Below, one piece after another: positions 46,237 through 52,226 of a stretch of 52,226 nt of DNA. Positions within the stretch are counted from its first letter, which is position 1. Every line of letters starts with the position of its first letter. Source of the stretch: a virus; the IMG/VR virus record IMGVR_UViG_3300028146_000004, positions 1-52,226 of that record; one strand, written 5' to 3'. Below the pieces are notes generated by a model. The model had not been told where the DNA came from and made no database searches. It was given only the letters and a program-made list of their open reading frames with translations. The translations under genes were made by a program, and so were the position numbers.

Positions 46237-46320
46237 TTTCACCCTCCAGTATATACGAGTAACACGCGGTCCTGCCTTTAGCAGATCCCACAGGGCCGCA
46301 ACATTCCATTTCCGGATCGA

Positions 46321-46358
46321 GGTGAGGATCGCCTGCGCCATGTCTGACGATCCTCACC
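46321..46358. other. Inverted repeat between tail genes
   Basis: GGTGAGGATC pairs with GATCCTCACC around an 18-base loop, just downstream (in the minus sense) of the acidic 56-aa gene. It has no U-run. It may be an mRNA processing or attenuation site. Confidence 0.5.
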
Positions 46359-46366
46359 TCTCCCCT

Positions 46367-46537
46367 TTACTCGTCCGAGGCGGGCGCCGAGTCGGACGAG
46401 CTCTCCTCCACCGCGGCCTCCCCAGGCTCCGTGTGAAGGGCTTCCTCGAGGGCCTCGGTGCCCGGGTCCTCGGCGGCTTCCACGTTCGCGGTCTCAGTAG
46501 CTTCTTCGGCCGCCATACTCTCTTCGTGCTCGCCCAT
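46367..46537 (-). CDS. Very acidic 56-aa protein
   Basis: 56 residues behind AAGGAGG: MGEHEESMAAEEATETANVE and then Glu/Ala/Ser/Asp-rich sequence to the end, with no basic or aromatic core. Strong ribosome site and position between tail tube and tail chaperone genes support expression. It may be a chaperone or charge-balancing factor of tail assembly. No family can be assigned to such low-complexity sequence. Confidence 0.65.
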   Translation of the reverse strand: MGEHEESMAAEEATETANVEAAEDPGTEALEEALHTEPGEAAVEESSSDSAPASDE

Positions 46538-46663
46538 ACTAGCCTCCTTAGACTTGAGTTAGACGTTCCTGCTTGGCTTTGTACTGAGGTTGCACATTCC
46601 TTTTGTCTCTATGTAGTCTAACCGAGTTAGACGTTGTTTAGACGCTAACGCTAGCCCAAAGAA
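46538..46663. repeat. Gap with GTTAGACGTT and GTCTCT elements
   Basis: Within 126 bp, AGTTAGACGTT occurs twice (about 46557 and 46625), with further TTAGAC/TAGTCTAAC forms and a TTGTCTCT at 46603. The arrangement TTGTCTCT...TAGTCTAAC...AGTTAGACGTT echoes the 42-bp palindromic repeat at 18172-18213, without the AAGGTCTA arms. Confidence 0.55.
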
Positions 46664-47941
46664 CTAGGTGAGCTGCTCCTGCGTCTTGATCGTGATGTTG
46701 TACGAGTTCCCGGAACCGTCGATCGGGATCTGGTACGCGATGCTGGCTCTCACCAGATCACCCTCACCGCTCAGAGCGACCTCGTAGGTGTCCTTGATCG
46801 CAACTGCCGTGAGGAGTGTGATCAGGTTGTTGACGCCCTTCGACGCTGTGATGGTGATCGTCTGGGACGTCAATGCCTTGAAGCCATCGAAGTCGGAGCG
46901 GTTGACGAAGTCACGCTCACACGTGAGGCCCATCGCGCGCTCGCCGTAGCTAACGAACTGGGCACCACGGCCGGTGTTCTTCAGCCGGAACTGCGCAGTG
47001 GCGTTGTCGTTGCACGTCCACTCGAACGTGTCGACGTCGAACACCGCCGAAGCGGTTGGGATCTCGACGCTGTACTGACCCGCGCCGAACGGCACCGTCG
47101 TGGTGAACGCCGGAACGGGTGTGCTCTGGCTCGCTTCGTCCTGGCCGATGATCGACACGCTGAACATCAGCAGGCCGTCGGAGATCGAGAACTTGAACTG
47201 GCTCACGACGCACCCGACGTAACCGAACACGACACCAGTGTTCCGCTCGATCGTAATGCTCAGTGAACGCACCGGAAGACCGGCCGGTGTGGGTGTGAAG
47301 GTGTAGACGAAGTTCGGAGATGAACCCGTCTTGGCACACGAGGTACGAGACGCGAGGAGGAAGTACGGTACGACGTCCTCCAGCGCCTCCATCTCGATGT
47401 CGCCCTCGACGTGAGCGTTGCCCTGGACGGCGCCGATGATGTCAGCCGACTTGCGAATCGGACGACGCCAAACCGTCTCCTGCACGAACTTGAGCGACTC
47501 GTTGTTGAACGGGAAGAACTTCGTCGGAGCGACGTACGTACCAGAGACGCTCGCCGAGTTGATCAGCGGGAACGCACCTGCCGGAGCGCCGACAGCCGCA
47601 TCGTTGAACGACGTGACGGCGCCAAGCGTAGTGAGCAGCAGCTCGGTACCCGTTGCACCGCCAGAAGCCGTCCGGTAGATCTTGTAGCCCGTCGCACCCG
47701 TCAGAGCGTTCCAGGTGAGTGCAGCTGTCAGGTTACCGGCAGAAGTCGTAACCGTGACCTCTGTGGTCGTGCCAACCACGATGGCTGTCTCACCGTTGGC
47801 GTTGATCGCCGTGATGTAGTACTTGTACGTACCAGCCGTGAGTGCACCACCAGCCGCGGGGTTGCCGACGAAGTTCTGGACTGGCCCGAGAACTTCAGCT
47901 GCGATGCCCATCTGACCGGAAGCACCAATATTCTGTGGCAT
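46664..47941 (-). CDS. Major tail tube protein with Ig/Fn3-like N-terminal domain
   Basis: 425 residues. Residues about 25-130 are a surface domain (AGGALTAGTYKYYITAINANGETA ... TGYKIYRTASGG ... SFNDAAVGAPAGAFP) related to the one in the 180-aa protein at 5312-5854. The remainder is a tube fold (VQGNAHVEGDIEMEALEDVVPYFLLASRTS and FDVDTFEWTCNDN onward). Tail tubes build the hollow shaft; the extra domain would decorate its outside. Position upstream of the chaperone genes is typical. Confidence 0.88.
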   Translation of the reverse strand: MPQNIGASGQMGIAAEVLGPVQNFVGNPAAGGALTAGTYKYYITAINANGETAIVVGTTTEVTVTTSAGNLTAALTWNALTGATGYKIYRTASGGATGTELLLTTLGAVTSFNDAAVGAPAGAFPLINSASVSGTYVAPTKFFPFNNESLKFVQETVWRRPIRKSADIIGAVQGNAHVEGDIEMEALEDVVPYFLLASRTSCAKTGSSPNFVYTFTPTPAGLPVRSLSITIERNTGVVFGYVGCVVSQFKFSISDGLLMFSVSIIGQDEASQSTPVPAFTTTVPFGAGQYSVEIPTASAVFDVDTFEWTCNDNATAQFRLKNTGRGAQFVSYGERAMGLTCERDFVNRSDFDGFKALTSQTITITASKGVNNLITLLTAVAIKDTYEVALSGEGDLVRASIAYQIPIDGSGNSYNITIKTQEQLT

Positions 47942-48165
47942 TAGACCTCCCCGGCCTCAGTCGGAGCGTCGGCCGGTACGTCGGGTCCGAGCTCAGCTAC
48001 GAAGTGCATGTTGTCGGGCCAGGCCATCTTCTGGGGCGGCTGACCCATTACCGCCTCGAACTGACGCATCTGCTCAGCCGTGAGCTCCTTGGTCTCACCA
48101 GCTGCGAACGTGCCGACGCCAGGTACCTGACAAGGCAGCTCGGCAGTGACCGTGTACTTGATCAT
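47941..48165 (-). CDS. Hypothetical protein, 74 aa, between tail genes
   Basis: 74 residues overlapping the tail tube start by one base. A small beta-like N-terminus (IKYTVTAELPCQVPGVGTFAAGETKELTAEQ) and an acidic tail. The first half resembles the N-terminus of the 122-aa protein at 49942-50310 in style (a short strand pair, then LTxEQM helix). Possibly a head-tail accessory protein. Confidence 0.65.
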   Translation of the reverse strand: MIKYTVTAELPCQVPGVGTFAAGETKELTAEQMRQFEAVMGQPPQKMAWPDNMHFVAELGPDVPADAPTEAGEV

Positions 48166-48174
48166 TCTTCCTCC

Positions 48175-48654
48175 TCACGCAACTGGTAGAGAGGTCTTGT
48201 TCTTGCCCTGGAAAGTCAGACGCGCTGTTCTGTACAGGGTTTCCCTCTTGAACGTAAAGCCAGATTCATGGTTGATGACGAACCCATAAATCAGTCGCGG
48301 ATTGCCTCCGCTGTCCTTGAGCTGCAGGTCCTGGTGCAACCAGTGCTCGATCTGATAGGCGAGATGGTCTACATCCTTTCGCGTCTGCTGAAGCTCCGCA
48401 ACCGGGTTGTGGTAGACCAGGATGAAGTGTGTGAAGACGTTCTCCGTCATGTTGGGAACGCCAGCTAGGTTCCTTGGACGATCTCCCGACTCGACGCAAA
48501 CCGACGGAGTGCGAGGAAGTCGCTCTTGGTCGCCATAGTATACGTCCGCAGCTGTAAAGGGCAGCGTGTACGCACCAGCCCCAATGCCGGCAACGATCTT
48601 ATCAACCAATGCCTGGTTGATTACCGTCAAGTCTGCAGGGTATGGATACGTCAC
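48175..48654 (-). CDS. Tail terminator/completion protein candidate
   Basis: 159 residues. Mixed alpha/beta with PADLTVINQALVDKIVAGIGAG at the start, RTPSVCVESGDRPRNLAG and VFTHFILVYHNPVAELQQTRKDVDHLAYQIEHWLHQD in the middle. This resembles small tail-terminator proteins that cap the tube and join it to the head. Position just before the tail tube gene supports the call. It overlaps the upstream gene by four bases. Confidence 0.65.
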   Translation of the reverse strand: MTYPYPADLTVINQALVDKIVAGIGAGAYTLPFTAADVYYGDQERLPRTPSVCVESGDRPRNLAGVPNMTENVFTHFILVYHNPVAELQQTRKDVDHLAYQIEHWLHQDLQLKDSGGNPRLIYGFVINHESGFTFKRETLYRTARLTFQGKNKTSLPVA

Positions 48655-49451
48655 AGTTGGTTCCAGTCCCTTCCTACCTCGGAGACCCTACGTTCCATCC
48701 AGGCTATGAAAATCTCCTGGATCGCTTCGACGTCCTCCTCTTGGAACATGATGAAGGGACGTGCGGGAATTACGATCTGCGTCGCACGCCTCTGGTTGGT
48801 CGGGTGAAGCTTACCGGACTCAAGCTGCTTGAGTACCTTGTTGATGTTCGTCGGAGTGAGAGGCTTCCCGAGGCTGCTGACAAGGTTGCGCGCAACGTCT
48901 CTAAGGCTTCCATATCCATTCTGGTGGAGAGCACCATACCAGACGTGCTCGGGTAGACTCTGGATAGAGGCCGACGTGGGTGTGATCTTCCAGATGGAGA
49001 AAGATGTCGCAGCTTCCTCTAGCCTGCCGGAACGCCTCAGGATCGGGTGAGCATTACCACCACGGACCTTAACGGTGTACTCGTGAAGTGGTGCCCACCT
49101 ATCCGGACGACCTTCTTCCTCGAAGTTCTTCCTGATCGACTCCTGCATGTACATGATGGCTTCGGTGATCGGCTCCGAGAAGTCCTGAAACTGCAAGCCG
49201 AGCCTGTCCACGTCCTTGGCGACGATGCCAATACTTGGCTGCAGCTGCCAACCGGCAAGTAGCACGCGTTGCAGCTGTAGGCCGCCGTAGATGGCGTACT
49301 TGACATCAGACGGTCGAAGAGGTCCAACCTGTGGCCCTGGACCTTGGCCACGCCCGAACGTCTGGCCAGGGATTGGAGTCATACTATTGCGGATGCCGTA
49401 CTGGCCCCTGCCACGTGGTATGTTGGGTACGTCACCCCATGGGGTAGTCAT
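48651..49451 (-). CDS. Mu gpG-like virion morphogenesis protein
   Basis: 266 residues. The central section (IMYMQESIRKNFEEEGRPDRWAPLHEYTVKVRGGNAHPILRRSGRL, about 98-145) has the signature of the phage virion morphogenesis/tail completion family related to P2 S and Mu gpG (FxxxGxPxRWxPL ... ILxxSGxL), and IPARPFIMFQEEDVEAI occurs near the end. These proteins join heads and tails. The N-terminal 80 residues are Gly/Pro/Gln-rich and unusual for the family. Confidence 0.78.
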   Translation of the reverse strand: MTTPWGDVPNIPRGRGQYGIRNSMTPIPGQTFGRGQGPGPQVGPLRPSDVKYAIYGGLQLQRVLLAGWQLQPSIGIVAKDVDRLGLQFQDFSEPITEAIMYMQESIRKNFEEEGRPDRWAPLHEYTVKVRGGNAHPILRRSGRLEEAATSFSIWKITPTSASIQSLPEHVWYGALHQNGYGSLRDVARNLVSSLGKPLTPTNINKVLKQLESGKLHPTNQRRATQIVIPARPFIMFQEEDVEAIQEIFIAWMERRVSEVGRDWNQL

Positions 49452-49465
49452 GCCTCACCTCCCTG

Positions 49466-49909
49466 CTAGAAGATCATGCCCATCGAGAAGGCAGCAGGGC
49501 CAAGGGAGGGATCGTCAAACGTCGGATCCATAGCCGACGAAGCATCCGTGGGGTAGTACGCAGGAGTACCTGCAACGTCTGGCACGCCCGGGAGCTGAAT
49601 CGTGCCGTCGATAAGCCCTTCCATGAGCATCTCGGCATTCTGCTTCAACCGGTCGGCGTAGTTGTTTCCCGCCTCGATGTCCTCGCTGTACTGACGATCG
49701 TACAGCCAGGCTACGTACATCTTGGCGATGATGACCTTGACAAGAGCTGGTGTGCTCGTGGTGTCTACCCAGGTCGAGGTTGGGAAGGCAGACAAGCGAC
49801 CGAGAACTTCTGTCTCGATCTGGTCGCTCAGCTTTGTGTCGAGGGTGGAGATAGTCAGCTTCGTACCCTCAACCCATCCCTGGGCGTCAGTGACCGCGAT
49901 GCGTGACAT
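49466..49909 (-). CDS. Head-tail connector, DUF1320/Mu gp36-like
   Basis: 147 residues behind GGAGGGTGG. ISTLDTKLSDQIETEVLGRLSAFPTSTWVDTTSTPALVKVIIAKMYVAWLYDRQYSED (about 20-78) fits the helical core of Mu gp36-type connectors. The C-terminal tail is Pro/Gly/Ala-rich. It would sit below the portal. It lies next to the gpG-like gene as in Mu. Confidence 0.75.
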   Translation of the reverse strand: MSRIAVTDAQGWVEGTKLTISTLDTKLSDQIETEVLGRLSAFPTSTWVDTTSTPALVKVIIAKMYVAWLYDRQYSEDIEAGNNYADRLKQNAEMLMEGLIDGTIQLPGVPDVAGTPAYYPTDASSAMDPTFDDPSLGPAAFSMGMIF

Positions 49910-49941
49910 ATCTCCACCCTCCTTCGACTACAGAGCCGCTC

Positions 49942-50310
49942 TCAGACGGCGGGGGCTGCCGGGTCCGTCGTGCCGGCGGAGGCGTCTGAGGCAGGCTCAG
50001 CCGGCTCTGCAGTCGGGCTCTCAGCCGGGGCTTCCGCCGGAGGAGCAGCAGCCGCAGCGGCCGCCTCAGCAGCCGCCTTGTCGGCCAGCGCCGCGTCGAG
50101 CTTGGCCTGGAGGTCCGCGATGATGGCGTCCTTCTCCACCATGGCCTGGTCGGCCTCGGTGTCGTACTCGGTCAGGACTCCCGCGTTCCAGAGCTCGATC
50201 ATCTGTTCCTTGGTCAAGCCGGTAACTGCCTCACCCGGCTTGAACTCGACGTCCTCTTCTGGCGCACGACCAACCCGAATGAGGTTGACCGCACGATACT
50301 CCTTCGCCAT
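49942..50310 (-). CDS. Hypothetical head protein with Ala/Pro/Glu-rich tail
   Basis: 122 residues. Residues 1-50 are compact (YRAVNLIRVGRAPEEDVEFKPGEAVTGLTKEQMIELWNAGVL), then a coiled segment (KDAIIADLQAKLDAALADK) leads into a low-complexity Ala/Pro/Glu tail. The layout suits a head-fibre or connector accessory protein. It stands directly after the major capsid gene. Confidence 0.7.
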   Translation of the reverse strand: MAKEYRAVNLIRVGRAPEEDVEFKPGEAVTGLTKEQMIELWNAGVLTEYDTEADQAMVEKDAIIADLQAKLDAALADKAAAEAAAAAAAPPAEAPAESPTAEPAEPASDASAGTTDPAAPAV

Positions 50311-50325
50311 CTCGTTCCCTCCAGG

Positions 50326-51318
50326 TCAGGCGATCGCGTTCTTGATCAGGTACGCAGCGATCGCCTTGCCGGCGTCCGCAGTACCCGCGTCGCCCTGGGC
50401 GACCAGCTTGATGTCGTAGTACCTACAGACTCGCACGAGGTCGCTCTTGCGAACCTCCTCGCGCCAGCGGTCGACGTACTGCACGGACCCGCCCGGGTTG
50501 CCGGACCAGCCGAACTCGTACGCGAAGGCCGGAATCTTCAGGCCGGCACGTGGAGGCACCCACGCGAACAGGGCGTCCTTGCCCCAGAGGTAACCGAGCG
50601 TGCTCGGCTGACCTTCGTTCGCGGTGTTGATGCCAACGCCCGGGATGAGGATCTTGTCGATGCCGAGGACGGCGCCGATCAGGTCCGCGCTGACGATGCC
50701 CCGCTCCGAGTACTTGATGCGCTCGATGAAGTCCGGGTGGTCCTCGAGCTTGGCCATCACCTGGTAGGGCAGAACGCCGACGTTCGGGTTCATGAAGATG
50801 CGGCTGTTGACCGTCACCTTCGCGGTCCGCATGTCGGAGATCGGGTCGGAGTTGATGTAGTCGTTCCACTGCTGCGTGCCGACGAGCGTGACCGTCGAGC
50901 CCGACGCGAAGTTGGCGGCCGTAGTCGCCAACGTCTGCATCGCCCTCTCACGACCGAGCATGACACGAGCCGTCACCAGCTCGGTGCCGTCGCGGTCTGG
51001 CGCGAGTGGGTTGTCGGCGTTCCAGCGCTCCTCGTCCGTGATCGGGATCTGGAGGCTGTGCTCGGAGGCGTAGTACGTGTCGGTCGACAGCGCGAGTCCG
51101 GGGATCTCGTTCGCTGCGGTTCCAGGCGCACGCAGGTCGTTGACGACCAGCCAGCCTTCACGACCGAAGATGTAGTACTTGTCCGTCTGCTTCTGGACGG
51201 GCACCAGCGGGAAAAGCTGGTCACCGATCAGACCGGCATTCGGCCACGCGACGGAGATCTGAGTGAGGATCTTGTCGACGTGAACGTTGACGCCACCTGA
51301 AGGGTTGTAAACTGCCAT
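50326..51318 (-). CDS. Major capsid protein
   Basis: 330 residues, GC-rich codons and a strong ribosome site (AAGGGAG), as expected for the most abundant protein. N-arm MAVYNPSGGVNVHVDKIL, then a region typical of phage capsids (DQLFPLVPVQKQTDKYYIFGREGW, ARVMLGRERAMQTLATTAANFASGS, NVGVLPYQVMAKLEDHPDFIERIKYSERGI) and YVDRWREEVRKSDLVRVCRYYDIKLVAQ near the end. The fold is probably HK97-like. The N-arm motif recurs in the basic protein at 4648-5097. Confidence 0.9.
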   Translation of the reverse strand: MAVYNPSGGVNVHVDKILTQISVAWPNAGLIGDQLFPLVPVQKQTDKYYIFGREGWLVVNDLRAPGTAANEIPGLALSTDTYYASEHSLQIPITDEERWNADNPLAPDRDGTELVTARVMLGRERAMQTLATTAANFASGSTVTLVGTQQWNDYINSDPISDMRTAKVTVNSRIFMNPNVGVLPYQVMAKLEDHPDFIERIKYSERGIVSADLIGAVLGIDKILIPGVGINTANEGQPSTLGYLWGKDALFAWVPPRAGLKIPAFAYEFGWSGNPGGSVQYVDRWREEVRKSDLVRVCRYYDIKLVAQGDAGTADAGKAIAAYLIKNAIA

Positions 51319-51338
51319 GCTGTGTCACTCCCTTCAGA

Positions 51339-51782
51339 TCACAGGACCGGCATGCCGGGCGTGAGCAGGACGTCGATGAGGTCGCCGGCGGCCGGCGTGC
51401 CGATGGGAAGCGGGCCGACGACGATGCCGAGCGGGACGTTGGTGGCTACCGCCAGCTTGACGCCGCCCTTGTTGGTCGACGTGCCGGAAGCCGCCACCTT
51501 GGATCCGATCACGATCACGCCAGGCGTGTCGCTGACGCGCACCTTCGAGATGCCCAGCACACGAACATCGGCGTTCGCCTTGCCCGTCGCGACCTTGACC
51601 GCGTCGATGTTCTCCTGCACCACACCGACGCTCGGCGTGGTCGCCGTAGCGTTCAGGTCGATGATACCGGTCGAGCTGCTCTGAGCGACACAACGGTACG
51701 CGGTCACGCCGAGTGAGTCGGACGTGTTGTACGTGGACAAGACCGGGAAGGACTTGTCAAGTACGTAGTTAGCACCAGCCAT
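51339..51782 (-). CDS. Capsid decoration protein, DUF2190-like
   Basis: 147 residues behind GGGGAGGTG. Small-residue-rich beta sequence (NTSDSLGVTAYRCVAQSSSTGIIDLNATATTPSVGVVQENID, VVGPLPIGTPAAGDLIDVLLTPGM) is the form of DUF2190-type cement/decoration proteins often found between protease/scaffold and capsid genes. It would stabilise the shell after expansion. Confidence 0.78.
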   Translation of the reverse strand: MAGANYVLDKSFPVLSTYNTSDSLGVTAYRCVAQSSSTGIIDLNATATTPSVGVVQENIDAVKVATGKANADVRVLGISKVRVSDTPGVIVIGSKVAASGTSTNKGGVKLAVATNVPLGIVVGPLPIGTPAAGDLIDVLLTPGMPVL

Positions 51783-51798
51783 TCTGGTTCACCTCCCC

Positions 51799-52226
51799 TT
51801 ACTGCTTGACGATGTACGAGTGCTCGCGGTGGTTCTCGAACAGCTGCGGGTGCTGCTTCACAACCGTCTCGAGAGCGTCCGCGTAGGAGAGCTTCGCGTC
51901 CTTGTCCATGAGACCCGCGACGAGCTCGTTCAGCTTCGCCGTGGAGTCTCCGTTGTCGTCCTGCCGCCCGCGGTAGCCGCGCTCGGACAGATCGACGAGG
52001 CCCGTGCCGTCGACGACCTTGGCCAGGAAGTCCACGACCTTGGAGCTGACGTCGGCCGGAGCATTCAGCAGGATGGCCTGCAGCTGCTCGCGGGCCGCCG
52101 GAGCGATCGCGAACGTCTTGCCCTGCTGCAGCTCGCCCAGCTGACGGTTGACCTCGGAGAGGCGCGCGGCCGTCTTGAGCTCGGCGATCTTGGCGTCCTT
52201 CTCCTGCATCTCCGCGAACATCTTCG
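51799..52226 (-). CDS. Mu I-like prohead protease/scaffold, C-terminal part
   Basis: Continuation of the gene that starts at 848 and crosses position 1/52099. The apparent start at 52221 is an internal Met. It carries coiled and charged sequence (KDAKIAELKTAARLSEVNRQLGELQQGK), then a helical C-terminal domain (DAKLSYADALETVVKQHPQLFENHREHSYIVKQ) likely to bind capsid or portal during assembly. Frame and sequence agree exactly across the 127-bp overlap. Confidence 0.85.
   Translation of the reverse strand, partial: KMFAEMQEKDAKIAELKTAARLSEVNRQLGELQQGKTFAIAPAAREQLQAILLNAPADVSSKVVDFLAKVVDGTGLVDLSERGYRGRQDDNGDSTAKLNELVAGLMDKDAKLSYADALETVVKQHPQLFENHREHSYIVKQ
52100..52226. repeat. Right copy of 127-bp terminal direct repeat
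   Basis: Identical to 1-127; see the left copy. Only one copy should be counted in the genome. Confidence 0.95.

Noticed and set aside
1-52226. Lysogeny module
   Set aside because: No integrase, excisionase, attachment site or recognisable immunity repressor was found. Several small HTH-like proteins exist, but none can be called a repressor.

Overview
The window is an essentially complete tailed-bacteriophage genome, not a piece of bacterial chromosome. Its first 127 bases (1-127) are repeated exactly as its last 127 bases (52100-52226), so it is most simply a circular map of about 52,099 bp cut open inside a head gene. Several features point to an actinobacterial host: moderately high GC, tRNA-like elements without encoded CCA, a leader resembling the actinobacterial rRNA boxA region, GTG/TTG starts with ATGA/GTGA/TTGA overlaps, and the style of the small early proteins. 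The genus cannot be told from the sequence. I found no integrase, excisionase or recognisable repressor, so a lytic life style is likely but not proven.

The layout has two opposed arms. The minus arm starts in the divergent region 6227-6826 and runs leftward through position 1, continuing from 52099 down to about 36351. It carries packaging and head genes (terminase small-subunit candidate, a surface-domain protein, basic proteins, two-TM holin candidate, large terminase, Mu gp29-like portal, Mu I-like protease/scaffold, decoration protein, major capsid). It continues with connectors and tail genes (DUF1320-like connector, Mu gpG-like morphogenesis protein, tail terminator, tail tube with an Ig/Fn3-like domain, chaperone with a GGGAAAA -1 frameshift site, tape measure, Dit-like and tip proteins). 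It ends with a GH25-type endolysin and small membrane proteins. The plus arm runs from 6827 to 36263 and meets the minus arm at a convergent hairpin at 36279-36321.

The plus arm has two parts. From 6.8 to 18.1 kb lie about 25 small early genes, mostly unknown, several with Cys-pair zinc-ribbon motifs. They are separated by hairpin spacers, recurring promoters (TTGCAG - 19 nt - TATAAT) and six tRNA-like elements with good acceptor and T arms but abnormal D and anticodon arms. From 18.2 to 36.3 kb lies the replication, recombination and DNA-modification module: SNF2-type helicase, RecB/Cas4-like nuclease, HNH-like protein, Sak4-like ATPase, DUF669/SSB-like protein, primase-helicase, uracil-DNA-glycosylase/DNA polymerase I fusion, MazG-like pyrophosphohydrolases and RuvC-like resolvase.

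The clearest biological system is a complete 7-deazaguanine DNA hypermodification cassette: queC, queD, queE and folE make preQ0 from GTP, and a DpdA-like transglycosylase would insert it into DNA in place of guanine. Small unknown genes are interleaved with these enzymes. Two nearly identical 42-nt palindromic elements in opposite orientation (18172-18213 and 35081-35122) bracket this module. The 9-mer CCCACAGGG occurs at least 11 times through the genome. Neither of these repeat families is explained by the annotated genes.
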